From NCBI GenBank assembly GCA_014904845.1, contig MU119387.1, positions 46,599-110,598 on the forward strand: a DNA stretch of 64,000 nt, in the 5' to 3' direction. Position numbers and translations under genes: made by a program. Source of the DNA: Acephala macrosclerotiorum (Eukaryota > Ascomycota > Leotiomycetes > Helotiales > Mollisiaceae). The stretch's first letter is position 1, and every line of letters begins with the position of its first letter. The notes below the pieces were generated by a model. The model was not told where the DNA came from and searched no databases. It saw nothing but the letters and a program-made list of their open reading frames with translations. Positions 1 to 11,999 of this stretch are shown here, in pieces.

Positions 1-389
1 CTAATTTTGAAAATAAATGAGGACAAGGCTAAGTAATATTCTTCACGTGCTCGCAGAATGCTCCTGAATTCAGAAGACTGAAGGATCCCGTAGTGCACCC
101 ACCGAAAACGGTGGAGGCGCAGCCCCTGCCACACGGAAACACCAACCAAAGAGAAGGAGCGCCCGAAAGTGGGGCTACAAATTCAAGAGCGACCACCTGT
201 AGAAAAATCTTGGTCTTTTTACTATCCCAGTAATGGAGTTCTTTCATCTGCGAAGTCTTCGTTTTGTAGCTTTCCTTTCCCGCTTAGCATCCACTTCAAA
301 GCTGTGTGTCTGCAAAGACCGACTTTGGCCAGCAGCCCCGCCAGCTACTCTCTTAGGCGACCGTTCTTGCTCAGTCCCAGATTTTGTAT

Positions 390-1505
390 CTAAGCCACCA
401 TCCTAGTCGATGCTTTCTCGTCCTTCACGACGGCCTTCAGCTTCGCTTCGTCATTTCTTTGCTGTATTTTCGAGATTTGACCCCGAGCTTGTTCGAGAGT
501 ACTCTGCGAGTCCGCCAATTGGCATTGAAATACTTCCAATTGTTTGGTCGTGGCCAACAGTTTGTTTCTGCAGGTCTGTAGTTCATACCGCATGTTCTAC
601 TGCACTTCCTCGTGCTCCACAGGAGTTTTCAAGATTTGGTCTCGAGGTTGCTTGAGGGCATCCAATGAGACAGTCCAGTCGCATTGCATTGCTCGGAGTT
701 GTTTCGTGGCGACAAAGAGCTTATATCTAGAGGTCTGTAGTTCATGCAGCGTATCCTTAGCCGATTCAAGGTGGTCAATGCCGGATGTGATCGCGGCTTC
801 AACTTGGCTTCGAAGTCCGCTTGCCTCTGCATCTCGCCCTTTTCTAGTCTGGTCTAACGCTTCTTGAAGACTACTGACTTTCTCTTCCAGCGTCCTGTTG
901 ATTCTCCTTGAATTCTCGAGATCCTCCTTTGATCTGTGGAAGAGCCGCTCGAAGCAGCTGGTTTTCTTTTCATAGTCGGCACAGAGTCTGTCAAGCCTAC
1001 GAGAATCAGCCAGTCCATAAGATTTTCGATTGGAAAGAGCTTTACCTAGCGAATCTCGCATCATCAGCCCAATCCTTGGCTGCTATCCTCAATGCTGCGA
1101 TCTCCCTCACAACTTCGTCTAGTTCTTCTTCCCGCCGTCCTCGTTGTATTTTCTCAGCTTCTCGACGAGTTCCCCGCGCTTGTCTTTAAGGTGTTTGACT
1201 TTCTCATATTGTTTATGAGCTTCCTGTACAATAACTTGCCAATCCGATACCTTCGCCTCGACTTGACCCCGATGGAACTCCTCACAATGGCAGAGTCATG
1301 AGAGACTGTACAGAGTGCCCCAATCTCCTTTCGGTGGCCGTACTTCCAAGTCGTCCAGGACAGCTCGAATTCGGACAAACCACGGATCTGAGATATTGAC
1401 AGGGCACGGTCTTCCAAATTCAGTGAATTCTATACACTTTGCGCCAACGCTTTCTCGATTGGTGATGTTGAGGTATCTATAGGCATCCCACTCTTGGAGA
1501 GCCAT
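390..1505 (-). pseudogene. Broken Cys-module/coiled-coil family member (copy A)
   Basis: The reading begins at an ATG at 1505 with a WDAY motif, then C-x9-C, an LDDLE motif and an LC/C-x3-H motif. This is the same N-terminal module as in the genes at 1939-2541, 42263-43867 and 45201-45841. An in-frame TGA (1296-1298) sits inside the LC motif, although the homologous sequence continues past it. The frame then changes at about 1110-1200. A good intron (997-1045, GTAAAG...GTAG) leads into a coiled coil. An in-frame TAG (597-599) separates two tandem copies of a roughly 53-residue coiled-coil unit (about 597-749 and 440-593) before a final TAA/TAG-side end at 390. No function is known. Two stops plus a frame change argue for a dead gene; assembly error is the alternative. 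Confidence 0.6.
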
Positions 1506-1938
1506 CTCAACTCGCCAGGGCTGCAATCTGTCTGTCAGAATCGAGGTGGGCGAACCGCTGTTACCGAAAAGACACGGAGGGATATCGAAATTGAACGAAA
1601 AATGGAGGTGAAGAGCCGAGGAGCTGATAGGTCTTATCATTAGCGACTTTACTCCTATTTGAACAGTCTGAATTTCTATAGAGATCCATTGATCGTGAAC
1701 TGGCATTGAGCATGGTTCAGGCTATGCCGCAACCTGAGACACATTGACTCTGAAGACAACAAAGCAGTTCCAACAAATCATCCAAGCGCTAACCAATGCC
1801 GTTTCTACGATACCCTGATAACGAATGAGCGATTTCGTAACAGATATTCTTGATCTCATGTCCACATTCTCGTTAATCCCCGAACAGTAGTAACTCTCCT
1901 TTGTCCTATTCAACGCTTCCCATTCCGGAATGTCTCCG

Positions 1939-2541
1939 TCAACTCGTCACCTTCTCGAGCCAAAGAAAGAACGCAACAATTGGATCTCTGAACGTGACAG
2001 CAGGCATTCCCATGACCTGCATACCTGTATCGGGTAAACTCATTAGAAATCTTTCCAGAAGAGCCTTGTATTCCTCGTTTCGCATCAAGCCGCCTATTGT
2101 CGTAATCGCTGACCTCATCTCGTTTATCTCTTCATCCTGAAAAGGATTAGGCTGAAATCCGGGTTTGATCCAAGGCTCGATCGCTGGCACGACTTGACTT
2201 GTGCCGCTCCACTGCTGTCCAGCCATCTCCTGTAGTTTTCGCTTCTCCTCCTCCAAGATCGGGATCTTCCATTCCTTGACCTTCTTTGGGGCATCGGCTT
2301 GATGGTGATGACAGAGACTCAAGCGTGCTAGATGATCTAGATCAAGCATTTGTGAAAGCTGATTTGTATGTGCTCGCTTTTCTAATTCATCGAGAATTGA
2401 GCAGACTTGCAAATAACAGGTTGGGGATACTGGCAAACGGCATGGCTCTTTGCGATTATTAGTGCCAGTGCAGTTCACTTGGCCGGCGTATCTCTTGGTG
2501 ATGCCTAGACTCTCATATGCGTCCCATTTCGAGGCTGCCAT
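1939..2541 (-). CDS. Cys-module family protein (copy B), function unknown
   Basis: A 200-residue open frame with no intron needed. Residues 6-81 carry the module shared by four genes in this window: W6-D7, C24-x9-C34, ILDELE at 49-54, and LC at 76-77 followed by histidines. The rest is not coiled coil; it contains a proline/tryptophan-rich linker and a helical tail. The C-x9-C and LC...H pattern resembles the small Cys domain found N-terminal to T5orf172/MUG113 domains in fungal proteins, but no T5orf172 domain is present. Zinc binding by the Cys/His residues is inferred. It lies about 430 nt downstream of nothing recognisable and about 430 nt upstream, on the same strand, of broken copy A, which suggests tandem duplication. 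Confidence 0.6.
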   Translation of the reverse strand: MAASKWDAYESLGITKRYAGQVNCTGTNNRKEPCRLPVSPTCYLQVCSILDELEKRAHTNQLSQMLDLDHLARLSLCHHHQADAPKKVKEWKIPILEEEKRKLQEMAGQQWSGTSQVVPAIEPWIKPGFQPNPFQDEEINEMRSAITTIGGLMRNEEYKALLERFLMSLPDTGMQVMGMPAVTFRDPIVAFFLWLEKVTS

Positions 2542-3605
2542 CTCGCTTTTGAATTTGACCGAATCGAGGTTGGAGATGGATGGTAGCGAGAGAGTTTCAG
2601 AGGAAGAAGGTAATGTGTTTGGGCGACTCGACTCTGAACTCGTTTCACAGATGTGAGGATTTCAGAGTAGAAGAACTCGGTGGCGGAAATAAATCTTGCG
2701 GGGAGAAGTGAACAGTAAATGGTAGATCCGTTTGTACGCTGCCGCGTGATCTGCGTGTACCATATGGTCTGAAAACTCCTCCCATGAGTTGAGACTGGCA
2801 TATCGAGCGGCATAGACTGCTACACTGATAAAGACCACAGCCAGCTGGTTGAACCTTGCGGCGGTGTGGGTAGCCGAGACCACTCGAAGTTTCAAGGAAG
2901 AAAGTCGGCACACGAACAAAGAAAAGAGAAAAGCCAACTTTGAAAGAGAAGGACCTATCTTTCCCTCGAGGATTAATGATCCAAAGTATGTATATCAAAT
3001 ATAGAGCCTAGATGTCTATCCTCAACACAGTAGCCCCTGAACTACAGAGCTTACACGCAAGTTTCGAACTTAAAAGCGCAAGTGAATGTAAAATGCTTGC
3101 CTGTGAGTCTTACCCCGCGATTACCCCGCTCCACCACTACATTTACCTTCCTCCAGCCTTACGCTTTCAATGTGCGTCCGGAAAGTTGTTTTACAAGCCA
3201 TCTGAATACTATCTAGAAGTCTGTCATGCTCCAACTGTAGTCATTTCACAACAGTTGGTGGTAGATATGTTGAGCCTGACCTCAGTTGTGCACAATCGTT
3301 TGCTCTTTTCAATGTCCCAGCCTAGACTGGAACATTCACGTACTTGAAATTGGGATTTGCTAGCATACAAACCACTCCTTGTGTCATCCAAAAGTCTCCA
3401 GCTGGACGTGATTCACAACTCGCTTGAACAATTTGCGCAACTGGTATAGGCAAAGTATGAACAATCAGACTTTTCTGTGCTGTGTTTCTCAAACTTCGAT
3501 TCTCGTCTTCACTACTATCAACTGCACAACACTATAGCCTCAACACTTCCACCTTCAAGAAAATACATCAAAACTATTCGAAGAAAATTATCTCGCAAAG
3601 CAAAT
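2542..3605. other. Intergenic stretch, no supported gene
   Basis: Only overlapping open frames without recognisable domains are present. The stretch separates the minus-strand family member from the plus-strand Cys-rich gene and should hold both promoters. The last 120 bases are pyrimidine/adenine-rich, as in fungal 5' leaders. Confidence 0.4.
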
Positions 3606-3857
3606 ATGATCTACATCAGCGAAGCTCCATCAGCCCATTTCTCCGGCCACTGGCACTGCTGTGGTGATCGTCGCGTATCTCCCTCTCTCCCTTCCCTCGA
3701 CCATCTCTTCAAATCACCGATCTGGGGCAAGGCCTGCGGTACGAAGAACTTGGAACCCAACGACACTTGTATCGCTTGCGGACACATCAAATGCGAGGAC
3801 TATTGTGTCAGTATTTGGGAAGATATAGTGCCCGAAGGAGGGGAACGTGAGACGTAG
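3606..3857 (+). CDS. Small Cys-rich, probable zinc-ribbon protein
   Basis: An 83-residue protein if the ATG at 3606 is used; it has a good CAAAT-ATG context. An in-frame upstream start would add 43 basic residues and looks like leader sequence. It contains GHWHCCG near the N-terminus and ends with CIACGHIKCEDYC, so two Cys pairs face each other across about 45 residues. This is a layout seen in many small fungal hypothetical proteins with a W-x-C-x2-C / C-x2-C zinc ribbon. Zinc binding is inferred; the biological role is unknown. No signal peptide is visible, so a cytosolic or nuclear location is likely. Confidence 0.55.
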   Translation: MIYISEAPSAHFSGHWHCCGDRRVSPSLPSLDHLFKSPIWGKACGTKNLEPNDTCIACGHIKCEDYCVSIWEDIVPEGGERET

Positions 3858-4366
3858 GAGAAGGAAGAGTTTTGTTCGACCTACCGGTATCATTGCGGAA
3901 AAGAGCTAGGGAGTTGATGTAGGGATAGAGATATGACCTGGTTGTCAGGTTTGAATGCGTGATATTTATACTGGATGATGTTGGTGAAGGAAAGGCTCAA
4001 GATGCGTGGCTATGGAGGACCTAGGAGCTGTAAAAAAGAGTCGACCTGAGTTGAGGTGGGTTTAAGGAACATCCCAATTCCAGTGCCATTCTATTATGCT
4101 GAACGTATACGAACAACTTTCATCTCCATGTTGCAGCTAGCCTGATCGAATCCTTCAAGTGTGGTGGTGATCTTGCAATAGGTTTAGCACACTGGAAATT
4201 TAGTGACACGCCCCTGAAAATCAACGAAGCCCCGACAGACATTCAACTGAAACACAATGATATCATTACTTAGCTAATAGATTCACGGACATTCTCATCG
4301 CAATCATGAATGCGACTTCATCTCCTCTCAGTCAGATCAAGAGAACCGTAGTATAGTGCGACGATC

Positions 4367-6028
4367 CTATGGCTTCCACCTAAAAGCCGGATGTCTCCAA
4401 TCCAAATCCTGCACCTGCTTTTGACTCAACCCTCTCAATCCTTCGAGTTCATCCTCCATGTTCCTCGTCTCCCTCTTCTTATTGTCCCTCGTCATCCAGA
4501 ACAACAGAATGATGCTCAACAGAAATATCGTCGAACTGGTCGCAAGATTCAACCCATTACCAATATGATAATTCGGACCATTGAAAGGCAAGAAGCTCCA
4601 CGTCGAGATGAGACCTCCGATGTTGCCAAACATGACATTGGTAGCGATAGCAGCGGAACGGGCAGTGTCGGAAACTACGTTGGCGGCTACTTGAGCGTTG
4701 CAGAGGGCGCCGAAGCTGAAGGCTCCAGATGCGATGATGAAAGTTGCGCCGTAGCGGACCATGGGCTCGGTGGAGGAGAGGAACATGATATAACCGATCA
4801 TAACTAAGGGAGCGGATATGATGAAAAAGATGTTTCGTCTGTCGAAGCGCCAGCTTAGGAATGGGAGGAGGACGGTGAAGAAGGCGCCTACAACGTAGGG
4901 AGGTACCGTGTGGAGTTGTTGCGAGATGACGCTACTCTTGGGATAGATGGTCCCGACAATGGTGGGAGCGAAGAAAGCAAGACCTTGGACTGTGACGTTG
5001 TTGAGGAGGAAGATGAATGCCGTGCTCAGGGTGATGGGGGAGAAGATCCCGCGCAAGATTTTGGGCTTGTCGATTCGATCAAGGACTTCGGTTGTGGCGA
5101 CACGTTCGGACTTGACTCGAGCGATGGCTAGGTCTTTCTCCTCTTGAGTAAGCCAGCTGGCTGTTGCGGGACGATCTGTGAGGGTGATGAAGGAGATGAG
5201 CGAGAGACAGCAGGTGATGATGCCTTCGATTGCAAAAATCATCCTCCAGGTATGCAACCCGCCGAAGTGCGAGAGCTTGAGGATTCCTGACGCGAGAAGT
5301 CCACCAAATGCACCGGCAAGAGGAGCCATAACGATGTACAGGGAGAGGCGGAAGGCGAGTTCGCTACGTCTGTACCATCTCGAGAGATAATATGCGATAC
5401 CTGGCATCATGCCTGCTTCGAACATTCCTAGCAAAAACCTCACGCCAGATGCACTATGTATATTGTGCACGAAAGCTGTGCAAATGGAGCAAATACCGAA
5501 GCCAAGAGAAATCGTTGGGATGAACCATCCCGGACCAATCCACTTGCAAGCCATGTTCGACGGAATTTCGAATAGAATGTAGGAGATGTAGAAAACAGAT
5601 AGAACTCGGTTATAGTCGTAACCGCCAAGGTGAAGATCTTTTTGGAATCCAGCAATCTTTGCGTTGCCTTGAATAACATGGTTAGACAAGGCTCGTGGCC
5701 GTGGAGCAGAGAAGCACTTACCGATGTTTGCTCGATCAATGAAGCAAAACAGATACAACAAAGAGACTGTAGGAACAATGTACAGATCAATCTTCCAACG
5801 CAGTCGTCTTTCGGCATCTTTATCGAAATGCACAAGAGCATTTCCATATCTTAGAACGCATCAGTGATAAAGTTGGTGAGTGGCGGATTTTACTCACTCA
5901 TCAGTCGCAGTGTGACCTCTCTCTGCCGCCTCATGGGCTGTCTCCGCGTGAGTCGCATCTGGCTTCTCCTCCACCGGACTATCCGGAGTATGATGTTCAG
6001 CATTTATTTGCTTCTCGTCGGCCGCCAT
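4367..6028 (-). CDS. MFS transporter, anion:cation symporter (Dal5/allantoate permease type)
   Basis: Three exons give a 519-residue protein: 6028-5898, 5849-5722 and 5667-4367. The introns 5850-5897 and 5668-5721 have standard borders, and the second is 54 nt and leaves the frame open if unspliced. The first exon encodes a hydrophilic, Glu/His-rich cytosolic tail. The second begins the RRLRWKID...LYLFCFIDRANIGNA stretch typical of the ACS family's first membrane helix. Twelve hydrophobic segments follow, including the family's RFLLGMFEAGMMPG region and the central loop. Family members import organic anions such as allantoate, nicotinate or pantothenate through the plasma membrane; the substrate here cannot be told. 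The gene is intact and stands alone. Confidence 0.9.
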
Positions 6029-7081
6029 CGTGTCTGACAGTTCGGGATATCACTGGAGATCAAACAGCAACATAAATGGTTGTCGAAGAGATGAAGAGAT
6101 CAACGCAACTAAAGCAATTGACAGCTGATCTGATCTGACAATCCAGATTCCGGAGCCAGAGCTCCTCTTATCAACAACTTGCTTCTGGGGACCCCAGAAA
6201 TCTAGACATGCGGATGCGGGGGTGGGAAAAGATAAACGACCGCTCACTCGCCTTTGCTTCCCTTGCACATGCTGTTCGCAGAAGTATAGTTTTGTGGACG
6301 GACATTGATGTTGAATCTAGACCAATCACGCTGAACTTGTCAACGCACCTCCCGGCAGTAAGGTGGAAGCGAGGACGTTTGTGGATCCTTGGCCCATCTT
6401 GGCAAAGGCCCAAATGGAAGCCTGTCCGAGTTTGCTACCCAGTCATGAACTATCAACAACACGCTTGACGATAGTAAGACCGCCAAGTCCTATGGCGGAG
6501 TATAAATGTGGCAGCCGTGTTCTGGGTTTTGAGATGCTGACTTCCGCCAATTTACAGCCAATGCGGGGGAGGAGTGTCGGCAAGGTACCACGGCTTTTGG
6601 AAGCCTTCGTGATGGGACACTTTACTTACTGGCGAAAAGGGTTTGGAGTCTTGAGTTCTCCTCTTGGCAGCCCCGGGACCTTGGGACGGAAGGTCGAGAT
6701 GAGCGGATGCTGTACAGGACTTAGAAGAAAGGCATTGGAAGCGCGCACTATGAGCTGCATCCAAGTCGCAGCTACATCGGAAGTGCGCTGCGTTTTCGGT
6801 TCAGTATGCAGATGCAATCTAGATATGCTTATTGCTCCTTTGCCAGCAAGGCTGTACGGAAAGCACGCCCGATGAAGATATTCCTCCAGTCCTGATCACG
6901 ATGCTGTCAAAGGGTGACTTTGTGTCACGAATTTGAACCACAAGATCCTGGCCTGACAGGTCGAGTCGCGCCCCCCTGGTGGTCGATGGCTTGTGGGGAT
7001 ATTTAGGGGGCTGACAGAGTGGAGACGTGGGGATGCGGGGTTATCAGCCACGCTTTTTCAGCGAGGTCAAGGCCGATAGAC
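6029..7081. other. Upstream region of the MFS gene, no supported gene
   Basis: A 170-codon open frame on the plus strand (6363-6875) has no recognisable domain and looks like chance. The stretch ends at the left inverted repeat of the mobile element. Confidence 0.4.
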
Positions 7082-7787
7082 TACCGGGGCCCGTACCTAT
7101 ACTACACTCACTACGAACTTTCGAAAACTTATCGACTTTAAACTTAACTTCGAAAAATTAAATATTTGCAATATTATAGTCGATTGCTTTTAAATTTGAA
7201 ATATAATATATTTGGATATAAGTTATATAAATAAATTAATTAAATTTATTAAAAAAATAAATTTAAATTTTATATTAATAATTTTATTAATTTTTTTCGT
7301 TACGTAATTAAAAATATAAATTTAAAATTTTTAATAAAATATTTAAATTCGAAATTATTAATAAATAATAATAATAAAAAATATATTAAACGAATTATTA
7401 AAAGTTTTAATTAAAATTAAAATTAAAATTTAATTATATTTAAATTATATAATTTAACGAATTTATTTTATACGTTATAAAATTAAAATTAAAAAGTTAA
7501 TTAAAGTTTTATTAAAGTAATTTTAAACTAAAAAACTTAAAAAGACTAAATTTAAAATTATATATATTATATATAATTACGTATTTATTAGTATTATAAT
7601 ATAATCAATATTTTTTTATAATAATAATTAATTTAATATACTTTATATAATTAAAAAAAGTATGCGATCGATAAATATTACTATTTTATTAATTAATTAA
7701 TATTTTTTTAAGTTTTGAAACAGCAAATTTTGGTGTAGTAGTTTTCAAAAGTTCGTAGTGAGTGTAGTGTAGGTAGGGGCCCCAGTA
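7082..7787. mobile_element. Short DNA element with terminal inverted repeats and AT-only interior
   Basis: The two ends are inverted copies about 47 nt long (left 7082-7129, right 7741-7787), sharing GGGGCCC, TACCTA and ACTACACTCACTACGAACTTT with only a few C/T or G/A differences. Both ends abut a TA, which may be the target duplication, as in Tc1/mariner-type elements. The interior (about 7130-7735) is almost pure A+T with G/C mainly as CpG, and encodes nothing. The best reading is a small non-autonomous or deleted DNA transposon heavily mutated by RIP. The family assignment rests only on the TA flanks. Confidence 0.75.
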
Positions 7788-9536
7788 TAGACGCCAATAA
7801 AGTCGCTCGCGGTACGGAGGTCGAGCGAAGCTTGGCATCGTGTGGCCCTTCCAGTATTTCAGCAACGCAACACTCAATCATCCTACTCTATACGGTACAT
7901 TACGATACAAAAATATCCCTCTCCGCGTTAGAGTCCTGTATATCCTTGATAGTAGACAAGCTGAACCCTCATACCCAGTCCAGGCAATCGGCCAACGCTC
8001 TCGCTGGCCGTTATCCATCACTTCATTGTGAACTCCTGAACCAGAGATTCGAATGAAATCTCTTTCTTCCTAGACGCTATAACGATGCTACAGCTATGCA
8101 ATTGTCGGATAATTCTCTGCGAAGCCGCCGACTTCCCATACGAAGCTGTCTCATCCCAGTGCAAGCCTAAGGTTCGTCCAATAACTTCGGATGGTAGGGC
8201 AGCCAATATGAAGCTGCAGCCAATTCGATTTTTGCGCTTCGCAGACGAGCCGGCAAAACCTCCAGGTCGAAAAGCCCGTACATTCAATCTCATAGAGAGG
8301 GGAGGATCAAGGTAGTCGAAATTGATGCAAGTTTAGTTGCAAGTCGAGGTGAATGGTTGAGGTCGAGGGCAATTCGCTTTTGAGGCAATACACTTCTGGG
8401 GGAACCCGCTTTTTGGGAAATCCCTTTTTGAGTACAAAGGTACTGCGTCAATCGAGGTAAAAGCATATGCCACTTGGCCTTATCTGGGGCAGTTATCAAA
8501 AGCATTGTTGATAATGAAGATGGAAGGGTTTAGTAGTCCCAGTGGTGTTTATTTGAAGAAACTCTAGTCGCTCGGTGCGTAGGTATTAATTTTTACTAAC
8601 CAGCCCCTAGTGGGGTGTGAGATTGACCAACAGATCGATAAATCAGGGGTGCGTCTTTAATGTATGTCGCTAAATCCTATAATCTGTCCGATTTTTTTTC
8701 TCTCGTCTTTAAACTTTTATATACTTGCAATTATTTGCTACCATTCTTCATTTCAAGTGCGTTGTCTGTATGGTACAACGCATGCCACAGAATCTTCGTT
8801 CTGAAGTACCAAACAAGAATGTAGAAGTTCGAGCTTGGGCAGTCCCGTGCTTGAGGATTTTTCACGCTGTGTCCTTTGCTCAACCAAACCAGGACTGCAG
8901 TTTGTTCTGCACCTTTGACAGTACCTAATTTTTGCTTTATCACGCCACCAAAGATCGATACGAGTTATACCTAGCGTTCTATTCGCCTCCATAGTTGCAG
9001 TGTTTCATTACAGCAAGTTTGCTGTATTTCAATTTTTGAGGGTGTCGACTCTCGCCCTTTGGAGCCGCATTCAGGGATCTCGGTGAGTTCATCGGGACAA
9101 GCAGCTGGCTGGCCCCCATCGCGACGGTGCTGCTGTGACAAGTGGCGTTCATTGTGGATAAACCACAACCAATTAATTTTCAAGGAAGATCATCAATCGC
9201 GAATTGTACGCCCTTGCTGGCCATCATTCAAAGGGTACCTTACCGACTCTGTACGTCGGACCCTACGGAGCTTGCGGTTAAGCGGCAGCATATGATGCAC
9301 GAAGTATAAGCTCCGAACCCCTGATTCCCCCTAAATTGCGCACGCATGAAGGGGGGCACAAATATAGGTTATTGGGAGGCTGCTCAGCTGCTGGTTCGAC
9401 GCCCATGCAGCTGCTCGCAATCCGCAGGGCGGTAAAATTATGGCGACCACACCACTTTTGTCAGTCAATTCTTCAGCCGCATCGATTTATTAAAGGCCAG
9501 CCACGCCAAGTGTTCTAGACAATTCCGCCAGCAGTA
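7788..9536. other. Long non-coding stretch
   Basis: Only short overlapping open frames on both strands, none with a recognisable motif. Base composition is normal, unlike the neighbouring element. It may be decayed sequence and holds the promoter of the HET gene at its right end. Confidence 0.4.
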
Positions 9537-11999
9537 ATGCCCAACGAAGTCGATATCGATGTTAGACTTGATAATCTCAGAGGGATGAAACGTGCTCTAG
9601 AAGTTGAACTTCGCGACAGGCCACCAAGACGCGCAGGTTTTGTCGTGCCTGAGAAGAAGACGCGCAAATACAAGGACGGAACACCGAAGCATCCGACGAG
9701 AAGCTTGCTAAGCGTTGTCGAAAAAGTCAGAACGCAAAAATACTCGTATACCGAACTTGCTCCAGGTGAAGATATTCGAGTCTTGATCTTGGAGCCAGGG
9801 CAACCGGGAGATCCCGCGACTGGTACAGACCCAGATCCAGTACGATGCAGACTAGTGCCCAGCGCATTGCCATCAACGAAGGCTGTCACCCAAGGTCCAC
9901 CAATCATTCCATACGAAGCTCTGTCGTATTACTGGGGTCTCGAGCAGCCCTTGATTCCCATTTTGATTCTCAGCTACAGCAAAGAAAACGGCCGGCATTC
10001 AATCGCGAACGTGGTACAGAAGAAATTCTGGATTAGACCTAATTTATTTGCAGCACTTGTACAATTGCGAGATCCGAAAGATGAGGTAAGCTCACCTTCT
10101 TGGAGCAGTATTCCCCTTTCCTCTTTATTTCGCGAGTCCCGAATGTCCCCAGAGCTCTGGAACATTCTCTTCCCCTCTTCTCTTTGAAGTGCTTGAAATA
10201 GAAATGTTAACTCTGAGATCTTGGGTATAGGTCACGCTGTGGGTGGATGCCGTGTGCATAAACCAGGACAATATCGCTGAAAGACGATTCAAGTCTCGAG
10301 GATGCACGAAATATACAGCGAGGCCTCCAACATTTGCATCTGGTTGGGAGTAGGCGAATTAGACTCTACCACGCAGACAATCGACGCAAAACATACGCGG
10401 AAAACATTTGAGTTTATTCGGGAGATGTTGAGTTTGAAACGTCTCGACCAGCTTATATCGAACGATAAATATGCGGACAGGTGGCTTGCATTTGTGGAAC
10501 TCATGAGGAACAGGTGGTTCAGTCGACGTTGGGTGGTCCAGGAGTTGGCACTGGCAAGAGAAGCTACCGTGCATTATGGACAAGAAGTCATGCAATGGCT
10601 AGACTTCGCAGACGCAGTCGCTTTGTTCGTGACAAAGCATGATCAAATCAACACATTGTTGAAAAGGCACAGCAATGAGCCTGATCCAATCGGAGATATG
10701 AGAGCGCTTGGAGCTAGTATCCTCGTGGAAGCTACGAGTAATCTTTTCCGAAAATCCAAAGATGGGAGAATCTTGGAAAGACTGTTAAGTCTTGAAACCC
10801 TTGTGTCAACGCTGTTGGCTTTTGAGTCCACGGACCCACGGGACACGGTCTACGCCGTGTTGTCGATCGCCAACGACACACCATACTCTAACTCGAAGAC
10901 TGCAGCAGAAACGGTTGTCTCTGGCGCCTCGACTCCCGCTGCCGATGTCAAGCCTATAGGAGATCCTAGAATCACACCGAATTATGTCAAACCGCTTCCC
11001 GAGATTTATTCAGACTTCATCGACTACTGTGTTGAGAAATCATGCTCGCTTGATATGATATGTCGCCATTGGGCGCCAGGGTCGAAAGAACGACGGCGCA
11101 GCATCACCGCTTTCAGTGCAGACACGCGTCCGCAGATGCCCACCTGGGTTTCCTCGATCACCAATTCTGCTTTTGGAGGTCCTGAAGTTGTGCTCCATGG
11201 ACGATGCAACGGAGACAATCTTGTTGGCATTCCAAGCCGACAAAATCACAAGAACTATAATGCGTCTGCGGGCCTCGCGCCGCATGTCAGTATTGACAGA
11301 GAAGGCGTCGATAGTGATGCCACTCCTTCCCAAGAGATCCCCTCGTACTTTCAGCAGGGAGGTCACAATTCACTCGACGGACCTGCACCGAATCCTCATG
11401 TGCAGAGTGCTGTCCCTAAAGCCACCGGGATCCTCTACGCGAAAGGGACTTGTCTCGACACCATTGAGAAACTGTCACCACGTGCTGCGCAAGGCATGAT
11501 CCTCCAGGAGTGCTTGGATATGGGCGGCTGGACCGATGAAATCGAGCTTGAGAAGGTCCCAGACGAATTATGGAGGACTTTAGTAGCTGACCGTGGCCCC
11601 TCTGGCACTAACGCTCCAAGCTGGTATCACCGCGCTTGCCTCGAATCTTTCACGCACATCACCCAGAATGATGATCTGAGTACGGGTGCACTGATGGAGA
11701 ATCCCGATACTCCTTCCACTATGGTGACGTTCTTGAAACGCGTGCAAGAAGTCGTATGGAACCGTAAATTTCTACGCTCGAAAGGGTTCCATCATGATGG
11801 AGGTGAGAAACGGCTGTTTGGACTTGCACCGACCAGTGCCCAGGAAGGAGACCTCATCTGTATTTTGTTTGGCTGTAGCGTGCCTGTCATTCTGAGGAGA
11901 GTGGGACCTCCTGATGACCATTTTTATTATTTGATTGGAGAAGCGTACGTGCACGGCATTATGGATGGGGAGGCTCTCTCGAAAGATTTGCCAGTATAG
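9537..11999 (+). pseudogene. HET-domain protein with single-base frameshift
   Basis: Exon 1 (9537-10085) runs through the HET start (ALSYYWG) to a clean donor; the intron is 10086-10230. Exon 2 opens with LWVDAVCINQDN in frame and then must shift by one base near 10285-10289 to continue as QVSRMHEIYSEA, the next conserved HET block. From there it is open to 11999. RWFSRRWVVQELALA, a C-terminal GMILQECLDMGGW block and a RRVG...LIGEAYVHGIMDGEA tail mark a common large HET subfamily. The expected protein is about 770 residues. HET proteins trigger vegetative-incompatibility cell death. The exon total is one base short of a multiple of three, so it is either a genuine recent knock-out or a sequencing error. 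Confidence 0.75.

Noticed and set aside
5668..5721. Extra 18 residues inside the MFS protein
   Set aside because: The segment is bounded by GTAAGT and CAAG, breaks a conserved motif and is read through only because its length divides by three; it is an intron.
6363..6875. 170-codon plus-strand frame upstream of the MFS gene
   Set aside because: No motif, no plausible context, composition like neighbouring non-coding sequence.
9380..9415. GGTTCGA word resembling a tRNA T-loop
   Set aside because: No acceptor stem, D-arm or anticodon arm can be drawn around it.
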